In this document: positions 1 to 4,593 of the stretch, in pieces
How the letters are laid out: each line of letters begins with the position of its first letter
Position numbering within the stretch: position 1 is the first letter of the stretch
Made by a program: the position numbers and the translations under genes
DNA from: Sulfurovum sp.
GTDB lineage: Bacteria; Campylobacterota; Campylobacteria; Campylobacterales; Sulfurovaceae
Direction of reading: 5' to 3'
Length of the DNA stretch: 5,704 nt
Assembly (NCBI GenBank): GCA_030626265.1
Contig: DAOUPF010000106.1
Coordinates: 1 to 5,704 of the forward strand
The notes under the pieces: model-generated
The model's input: the letters and a program-made list of their open reading frames with translations, nothing else
What the model was told of the DNA's origin: nothing
Databases searched by the model: none

Positions 1-1
1 A

Positions 2-1294
2 GCTTTTAATTTACTGAAAAAATTTGATATAGATATTGAAGATGATCTGCTCTGGGAAGCGTTGAACCGTTATGATGAGTTCGATGATCCAAACAATCCT
101 GTACCTCTAGTGAGTATAGAGGATGACTGTTTCGTCTCCGAGCTTTATCATGGACCAACTCGTGCTTTCAAAGACATGGCCTTGCAGCCATTTGGGGTGA
201 TACTAAGCTCTCTGGCAAAGAGTAGAGATGAGAATTATCTCATCATGGCAGCTACCAGTGGAGATACAGGACCAGCTACTCTAGAGACATTCAAGAACCG
301 TGACAATATCAAGGTTGCATGTCTATACCCTGATGGTGGTACTAGTGATGTGCAGAGACTACAGATGACCACAGAGAATGCAGAGAACCTCAAAGTCATA
401 GGAGTCAAAGGCAACTTCGATGATACACAAAAAGCACTCAAAGCTCTACTATCCTCTGAAGAGTTTAGAGATGAGCTTAGCCAAAAAGGCATCAAGCTCT
501 CAGCTGCTAACTCTGTAAATTTTGGACGGATTATATTTCAGATCATCTATCATCTGCATAGTTATTTAGAACTCGTACGAAAAGGTGATATTGTACTAGG
601 AGAGAATGTATATCTCATAGTACCAAGTGGTAATATTGGAAATGCACTGGGAGCATACTATGCTAAAAAAGCAGGCTTGCCAGTAGAGAAGATACTCATA
701 GCGTCAAACATCAATAATATACTAACAGACTTCGTAAACAAAGGTGAATATGATATCCGAGATAGAGAGCTTATCTTGACTCAATCACCAGCCATGGATA
801 TACTCAAAAGCTCAAATGTAGAGAGAGTACTTTTTGATAAATTTGGAGCTACTAGAACCAAGGAGATGATGGATGCACTAGAGAGTGATGGTGTATATTC
901 TCTGAGCCCTGAAGAGCTCTTGATGATGAGAGAAGATTTTGATGCGATATATAGCTCTGATGAAGAAGGCAGAGAAGTCATGGCAGAGTATGCCAAGAGA
1001 GGCTATATCATGGATCCACATACTGCCACATGTATGAAGGCATACCATAATCTAAGAGATGAAAAACTATCATCCATCATCTGCTCTACAGCAGAATGGA
1101 CGAAGTTTAGTCCTAGTGTAGCAGAGGCATTGGATATAGAGACTAGTAGTGATATGGAAGCACTAAAGAAGATTTCAGACTCTACAGAGCTAAAGATACC
1201 AGCGATGATAAATAACCTTTTTTCAAGACCTGTCGTACATGATATAGTAGTGGAAAAAGATAAAATCAAAGAGGAGATGTTAGTATTTTTATAG
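2..1294 (+). CDS. thrC: Threonine synthase, 5'-truncated by window edge
   Basis: PLP-dependent cytoplasmic enzyme of the last step of threonine synthesis: O-phospho-L-homoserine plus water gives L-threonine plus phosphate. The frame is open from base 2, so 430 residues are visible and the true start lies upstream. The visible part shows the PLP-lysine motif HGPTRAFKDMALQ (Lys codon 170-172), the TSGDTGPA loop (254-277) and the phosphate-cradling PSGNIGNALG segment (623-652). The C-terminal part, with FSRPVVHD near the end, is also typical of the family. The residues before the PLP lysine begin partway into the N-terminal domain; I estimate some tens of residues are missing. The next gene starts 17 bp after the stop, so the two may share a transcript. 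A TTG codon at 62 could be mistaken for a start, but conserved-looking sequence continues in frame upstream. No frameshift or missing key residue is seen. Assignment is firm; the promoter is outside the window. Confidence 0.95.
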   Translation, partial: AFNLLKKFDIDIEDDLLWEALNRYDEFDDPNNPVPLVSIEDDCFVSELYHGPTRAFKDMALQPFGVILSSLAKSRDENYLIMAATSGDTGPATLETFKNRDNIKVACLYPDGGTSDVQRLQMTTENAENLKVIGVKGNFDDTQKALKALLSSEEFRDELSQKGIKLSAANSVNFGRIIFQIIYHLHSYLELVRKGDIVLGENVYLIVPSGNIGNALGAYYAKKAGLPVEKILIASNINNILTDFVNKGEYDIRDRELILTQSPAMDILKSSNVERVLFDKFGATRTKEMMDALESDGVYSLSPEELLMMREDFDAIYSSDEEGREVMAEYAKRGYIMDPHTATCMKAYHNLRDEKLSSIICSTAEWTKFSPSVAEALDIETSSDMEALKKISDSTELKIPAMINNLFSRPVVHDIVVEKDKIKEEMLVFL

Positions 1295-1311
1295 ATACTA
1301 GTGCATGATTG

Positions 1312-2865
1312 ATGACTTTTTTATGGCGTACATTTACGATACTATCATTTACGATACTAACGCTCACAGCAGGCGATATAAGCTGCCGTGAATGGAAAGC
1401 TGGAGTAACAGAGTGTGATCCATACAGTATCAAGTTTTTAAGAGTAGATAAAAGTAAAAAAAGTATACAAACTATCCACAATAAGCCAATCACTCAAAGA
1501 GTAGTCCCTCTTGCCAAATATATTAAAAAAGAGAATAAACTTACCCTCAATGGACTAATCCACAAATATATCAATAGAGAAGAGAGGTTATATTTTTCTC
1601 ATAAGAAAATAGAAGAAAAATCAGATCCTATAAAAGAAGAAATTAAAAAAATTAAAAATAAAAAAATAAAAAAAGAAGAAATTGAGAAAAAAAAAGAGAT
1701 AGAAAAGGCTCAGAGAGAAAAAGCAAAATGGAAAGAAGAGATAAGAAAACAAAAGATAGAATTAAAAAGAAAACAAGAAGAAGAGAAAAGACAAAAAGAG
1801 AAAGAGCAAAAAAGATTAGCAAAGAATAAAATGCTAAAAGAGAGAGAAGAAGCACAGAAACAAAAAGAAGAGCTAATAAAAAAGCAAGAAGAGATAAAAC
1901 AAGAAAAAGAAGCTCTAAAGAAAAGAGAAGAAGAGGCAAGAAAAGAAAAAGAAGTCCTAAAGAAAAAACAAGAAGAAGTAGAACAGAAAAAAGAAAAAGT
2001 AGAAGAGCCTCTTAAAAAAATAGCCAAAGAAAATCAAGAATTAAATGTAAGTCAAGAAGAGCCCAAAGAGGAGTTTTCTAACTATACTGTAGTCAAAGGT
2101 GACTCCCTCATAGCAATAGCTAGAAAATTTGGACTAGAAGCCAACACTATCTCTAAAGCAAATTCATTAAATGGTAAAAAAATCATTCATATAGGACAAA
2201 AGCTTCTGATACCTTTATCACAAGAGAAGGTAGATACCATTAGCCAAGCTAGCTATATCGTAGTCAAAGGTGATTCTCTCTCTTCTGTTGCTAGAAAATT
2301 TAATATCAATGTCAAACTACTAAAAAAATATAATAAACTCAATAAAAAGTCAATGATAAGGATAGGTCAAAAACTGACACTTCCACTGCCTCATAAGATA
2401 GCAGAGATAAATCGTATAGAAGAGAAAGCAAAGCAAGAGAGATTACGTAAAAAGCGGATAAAAATAAAAAAAGAGAGAGAAAAATTAGCACGAATAGCAC
2501 TCAAGAAGCAAAAAGCAAAAAGCAAAAAGCTCTTGGACTCTAAAAGTAAGAAGTTTAAACGCAAACTTAGAGTACAAGCAACTGCATATACTTCTCATCG
2601 TGGACAGACTGATAAGACACCATTTTTAGCAGCTTGGAATAACCGCATAAGACCTGGCATGAAAATTATCGCAGTATCTAGAGACCTTATCACATCATAC
2701 GGCATTACTAATGGCTCTCGGGTCAAAATATCAGGTCTTAGGGGTGTATATACAGTACGAGATAAGATGAATAAAAGATGGCGTAAAAAGATAGATATCT
2801 ATATGGGAACTGACAGGAGAAGGGCTCTTCGTTGGGGTCGTAGAAGAGTGATTCTCTACTATTGA
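1312..2865 (+). CDS. Exported coiled-coil protein with two LysM domains and a C-terminal 3D domain
   Basis: A 517-residue, strongly basic protein probably acting on or binding peptidoglycan in the periplasm. Order: hydrophobic signal or anchor segment (about 4-20, after Met-Thr-Phe); short domain with Cys25 and Cys35; Lys/Glu/Gln coiled coil (about 85-245); LysM1 (258-302) and LysM2 (315-359), both opening with VVKGDSL and closing with IGQKL; basic linker (363-420); 3D domain (about 421-517). The three aspartates that name the 3D family are seen as D434 (TDKTP), D484 (VRDKM) and D495 (KIDIYMG), followed by the usual ALRWGRRRV ending. The family has the fold of the MltA catalytic core, so lytic transglycosylase-like activity is plausible but unproven. 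LysM binds N-acetylglucosamine in glycans. ATG 1312 is preferred over TTG 1309; neither has a good Shine-Dalgarno, so translation may be coupled to thrC 17 bp upstream. No lipobox is evident. An uncleaved anchor is a possible alternative to a cleaved signal. Confidence 0.93.
   Translation: MTFLWRTFTILSFTILTLTAGDISCREWKAGVTECDPYSIKFLRVDKSKKSIQTIHNKPITQRVVPLAKYIKKENKLTLNGLIHKYINREERLYFSHKKIEEKSDPIKEEIKKIKNKKIKKEEIEKKKEIEKAQREKAKWKEEIRKQKIELKRKQEEEKRQKEKEQKRLAKNKMLKEREEAQKQKEELIKKQEEIKQEKEALKKREEEARKEKEVLKKKQEEVEQKKEKVEEPLKKIAKENQELNVSQEEPKEEFSNYTVVKGDSLIAIARKFGLEANTISKANSLNGKKIIHIGQKLLIPLSQEKVDTISQASYIVVKGDSLSSVARKFNINVKLLKKYNKLNKKSMIRIGQKLTLPLPHKIAEINRIEEKAKQERLRKKRIKIKKEREKLARIALKKQKAKSKKLLDSKSKKFKRKLRVQATAYTSHRGQTDKTPFLAAWNNRIRPGMKIIAVSRDLITSYGITNGSRVKISGLRGVYTVRDKMNKRWRKKIDIYMGTDRRRALRWGRRRVILYY
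1331..1360 (+). repeat. 15-bp in-frame tandem duplication inside the signal segment
   Basis: CATTTACGATACTAT at 1331-1345 is followed directly by CATTTACGATACTAA at 1346-1360, matching at 14 of 15 bases. It encodes the repeated FTIL-S-FTIL-T at residues 8-17 of the LysM/3D protein, the hydrophobic core of its signal or anchor segment. The near identity suggests a recent duplication; this is inference. Confidence 0.9.
1645..1695 (+). repeat. Cluster of poly-A tracts in coding sequence
   Basis: Runs of seven A (1645-1651), five A (1654-1658), seven A (1660-1666), seven A (1668-1674) and nine A (1687-1695) lie within about 50 bp at the start of the coiled-coil region. They encode Lys-rich sequence in frame. 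Such runs are prone to polymerase slippage, and a shift here would remove both LysM domains and the 3D domain. Whether slippage occurs cannot be seen from one sequence. Confidence 0.7.
1861..1986 (+). repeat. Three 42-bp (14-residue) degenerate coiled-coil repeats
   Basis: Residues 184-225 of the LysM/3D protein fall into three units of 14 residues: QKEELIKKQEEIKQ, EKEALKKREEEARK and EKEVLKKKQEEVEQ. Fourteen residues are two heptads, with hydrophobic L/I/A/V at regular places, as expected of a coiled coil. Units two and three agree at 8 of 14 positions and the rest are mostly conservative. The following segment (KKEKVEEPLKK) looks like a decayed fourth unit. Confidence 0.75.
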
Positions 2866-2875
2866 TTTGTTCTTT

Positions 2876-2889
2876 TTCTTAGCTAAGAA
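2876..2889. terminator. 14-bp perfect palindrome between convergent genes, possible weak bidirectional terminator
   Basis: TTCTTAGCTAAGAA is its own reverse complement and lies in the 30 bp between the stops of the LysM/3D gene (2865) and the carbonic anhydrase gene (2896). As RNA it could form a 5-bp TTCTT/AAGAA stem with an AGCT loop. The stem is AT-rich and neither strand has a proper U-tract after it; the T-rich run at 2866-2880 precedes it on the plus strand. The position suits a terminator, the strength does not. A protein-binding site is the other possibility. Confidence 0.3.
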
Positions 2890-2895
2890 TAGGGA

Positions 2896-3516
2896 TTATA
2901 TAGCTATGAAATGCCTACTACTAAAATCATAATTCTCTATTTCCTCACTTGCTATATCTAACCACCAACCCTCTAGACTTATCATATCATTTATCAATCT
3001 ATTTTGGATGTATGGGTACTCCATGAGGCGTTGTAGTGAGGTTATGATATTGTGTTTTTCTGTGAGTTCAAATATGTTTTTGCTCTGATCAGCGTGTACT
3101 TCTAGCATGGCGGCACTCTTGGCAGGTATGATGTTTTGGAGCCATTCATCTACATGAGGTAGTTTTGGGTCATTGGCTTGTGGTTCATGATACATATGGG
3201 CACAAGCACCACAGTTGCTGTGACCTAGTATGACTATCTTTTTAATATTTAGGATATTTACAGCATACTCTATGGCAGCTTGAGTAGAGCCTTTTGTGGG
3301 TTGATATGAGGGTACTACATTTCCTATGTTTCTGGTGATGAATAGTTCTCCGGGTTTTGCATCTAGTAGCATAGATGGATTGATACGGCTATCACTACAG
3401 GTGATGATCATAGTCTCTGGTTTTTGACTATTAGATAGTGAGTGAAATAGCTCTTTGTTCTCTTGGAAATACTTTTTCATGAAGTTTGTGTAGCCAACTT
3501 TTTGCAGTTTATCCAT
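2896..3516 (-). CDS. can: Beta-class carbonic anhydrase
   Basis: Zinc enzyme interconverting CO2 and bicarbonate, cytoplasmic since no signal peptide is seen. The 206 residues are a normal length for the family. The zinc ligands are Cys40 in CSDSR, His99 and Cys102 in GHSNCGAC; Asp42 and Arg44 form the usual dyad in the same CSDSR motif. RNIGN at 62-66 and the terminal GWWLDIA motif are also family hallmarks. The start is set by an AGGAGC Shine-Dalgarno seven bases upstream of the ATG. A later ATG (Met13) has no such support and would cut into the N-terminal helix. The gene is convergent with the LysM/3D gene and divergent from the DUF234 gene, so it is probably its own transcription unit. 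In Campylobacterota such enzymes supply bicarbonate for carboxylations or help growth at low CO2; which applies here is inference. All catalytic residues are intact. Confidence 0.96.
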   Translation of the reverse strand: MDKLQKVGYTNFMKKYFQENKELFHSLSNSQKPETMIITCSDSRINPSMLLDAKPGELFITRNIGNVVPSYQPTKGSTQAAIEYAVNILNIKKIVILGHSNCGACAHMYHEPQANDPKLPHVDEWLQNIIPAKSAAMLEVHADQSKNIFELTEKHNIITSLQRLMEYPYIQNRLINDMISLEGWWLDIASEEIENYDFSSRHFIAI

Positions 3517-3522
3517 AGTATT

Positions 3523-3528
3523 GCTCCT
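3523..3528 (-). promoter_or_regulatory. Shine-Dalgarno of the carbonic anhydrase gene
   Basis: On the minus strand the sequence reads AGGAGC, with the AGGAG core seven bases before ATG. It fixes the start at 3516 rather than the internal Met13. Confidence 0.8.
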
Positions 3529-3560
3529 ATTATATAGTTCAAGTCTAATGAATAGTATCC

Positions 3561-3575
3561 TATTTTAGCTATAAT
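3561..3575 (+). promoter_or_regulatory. Promoter -10 region of the DUF234 gene
   Basis: TATTTTAGCTATAAT ends in a perfect TATAAT (3570-3575) lying 25 bases before the ATG. No canonical -35 is visible, which is usual for Campylobacterota housekeeping promoters, where an extended -10 and T-rich upstream sequence take its place. A short Shine-Dalgarno (AAGG, 3589-3592) follows, eight bases before the start. Confidence 0.65.
3562..3567 (-). promoter_or_regulatory. Candidate -10 element for the carbonic anhydrase gene
   Basis: TAAAAT on the minus strand would start transcription near 3555 and leave a leader of about 40 bases that includes the Shine-Dalgarno. It overlaps the plus-strand -10 region of the DUF234 gene through the shared TAGCTA palindrome. 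A better-matching TATAAT on the minus strand (3534-3529) abuts the Shine-Dalgarno and would start the RNA within or after it, so it is less likely. No clear -35 is seen. Confidence 0.3.
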
Positions 3576-3600
3576 TACCAAAATAAATAAGGTACACTTC

Positions 3601-4527
3601 ATGTCAAAACATCCAACACTACTAGAACACTTCCGATCTTTTTGTTATCTAAACTCTGCTACTGATTTTGAGCGTTCAGTTGAGTACTTTGCTGTATTTG
3701 GTGGTATGGGGTGGAGAGTGGATATGTCTAAGTCCATAGAAGAGCTTATAGAAGAAAAAGTGCTTGCAAATTATAGGTATATCCATGGAGATACTACTCT
3801 CATCACTCAGAGTAACCCTGTGTATCATTCACTTCTAAGTGCATTGGCTCTAGGAGATCGACGAGAGCACTCTGCATTCAAAAGAGCAAACCTAAAGAGA
3901 GAAGAAGGTGAAGATGCTATCGATTTTTTGATAGACAATGGGTTACTAGTATTGGAGACCTCTATAGAGAAACCAGTAGATGGCAAAGATGACAACTCTG
4001 ACAAACTCCTCTTTACTCAGCCTTTTATGAGGTTTTGGTTCTCCTCTATCTCTCCTTATTACAAAGGTATCAAAGAGGGTGATTATGCAGAGATGAAAGA
4101 GAAATGGACTCATCTCAAACATGAATTTACTAATCTTATCTATAGCCAGTTAGTGATGGAGATAGTAAAGCAGAGTTTCAAAAATGATGCAAATGGTGGA
4201 TATATAGCTAGTATCGGCTCATACTGGGATAGAAATGTGGAGATAGATATATTGGCCAAGAGAAAGTCAGGTGGCATGATAGCTGGACTTTGCAAATACT
4301 CCAAGGCTAAAGCCAGCAAAAGTGATCTGACAAAACTCAAAGAGTTATGTCAGAGGGCAGAGCTGGATATAGATACCTTTGTCATATTTTCCAAGAGTAA
4401 ATTCTCAAGTGAATTAAAGAAAGAGAAAGGAGAGAACCTGAAGCTACTCTCTCCTAGAAACATGATGAGTCTCATGAGTGATTTGAGTGAAAAAGATCTA
4501 CTAGAATATACCAATAAAAAATACTAG
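3601..4527 (+). CDS. Stand-alone DUF234-type protein (winged helix plus nuclease-like fold, no ATPase domain)
   Basis: A 308-residue cytoplasmic protein of unknown function. It resembles the C-terminal half of the DUF234/DEXX-box ATPase family, which elsewhere follows an AAA-type ATPase. Visible parts: a helical N-terminal region (1-100), a winged-helix-like stretch (about 103-120, DAIDFLIDNGLLVLE), the DUF234 signature PFMRFWF at 141-147, and a restriction-endonuclease-like block with WDRNVEIDILA at 209-219 and GLCKY at 229-233. In typical members the last motif reads ECK, giving the ExK of PD-(D/E)xK nucleases; here Leu230 stands in place of that Glu, while Glu214, Asp216 and Lys232 remain. 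No Walker A motif is present and the 84-bp upstream gap cannot hold one, so the protein is naturally ATPase-less rather than cut by the window. It has its own promoter and is divergent from the carbonic anhydrase gene. Family placement is from motif memory. Confidence 0.9.
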   Translation: MSKHPTLLEHFRSFCYLNSATDFERSVEYFAVFGGMGWRVDMSKSIEELIEEKVLANYRYIHGDTTLITQSNPVYHSLLSALALGDRREHSAFKRANLKREEGEDAIDFLIDNGLLVLETSIEKPVDGKDDNSDKLLFTQPFMRFWFSSISPYYKGIKEGDYAEMKEKWTHLKHEFTNLIYSQLVMEIVKQSFKNDANGGYIASIGSYWDRNVEIDILAKRKSGGMIAGLCKYSKAKASKSDLTKLKELCQRAELDIDTFVIFSKSKFSSELKKEKGENLKLLSPRNMMSLMSDLSEKDLLEYTNKKY

Positions 4528-4547
4528 CTATTTAGAAATGGTTTTCT

Positions 4548-4562
4548 TATATTAGTTATAAT
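4548..4562 (+). promoter_or_regulatory. Promoter -10 region of the DUF4139-like gene
   Basis: TATATTAGTTATAAT ends in a perfect TATAAT (4557-4562) lying 31 bases before the ATG, giving a leader of about 25 bases. It matches the -10 region of the preceding DUF234 gene at 13 of 15 bases. A T-rich stretch (4541-4548) lies just upstream and no clear -35 is seen. Confidence 0.65.
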
Positions 4563-4581
4563 CTTGCTAAAGGGAACCTCT

Positions 4582-4587
4582 AAAGGA
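4582..4587 (+). promoter_or_regulatory. Shine-Dalgarno of the DUF4139-like gene
   Basis: AAAGGA, six bases before ATG 4594, supports this start. The heptamer CTAAAGG containing it (4580-4586) is repeated exactly 13 bases upstream (4567-4573), near the expected transcript start. Confidence 0.75.
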
Positions 4588-4593
4588 TAACTA

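Noticed and set aside
62..64. TTG as the start of threonine synthase
   Set aside because: The frame is open to the window edge, and the upstream residues look like normal threonine synthase sequence, so the gene is simply cut by the window.
235..1269. Minus-strand open frames across threonine synthase
   Set aside because: They lie opposite a clearly conserved enzyme and show no known motif.
1290..1295. TATAGA as a -10 for the LysM/3D gene
   Set aside because: It would start the RNA about ten bases before ATG with no ribosome site and overlaps the thrC stop; read-through from thrC is more likely.
1309..1311. TTG as start of the LysM/3D gene
   Set aside because: ATG follows directly at 1312 and neither codon has a better ribosome site; ATG is the simpler choice.
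1304..1390. Small plus-strand frame of 28 codons from ATG 1304
   Set aside because: It overlaps the LysM/3D start in another frame, lacks a ribosome site and only mirrors the 15-bp duplication (repeated YDTI/YDTN).
1652..2027. Two overlapping minus-strand open frames rich in Leu, Phe and Ser
   Set aside because: They are the complement of the Lys/Glu coding strand, where few minus-strand stops can occur; no ribosome site or recognisable domain supports them.
4140..4340. Minus-strand open frame of 66 codons inside the DUF234 gene
   Set aside because: It is opposite the conserved nuclease-like block and has no independent support.
4534..4547. AGAAA/TTTCT stem-loop after the DUF234 gene as a terminator
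   Set aside because: It is a five-base AT-rich stem without a U-tract, and it lies just upstream of the next gene's -10 region.
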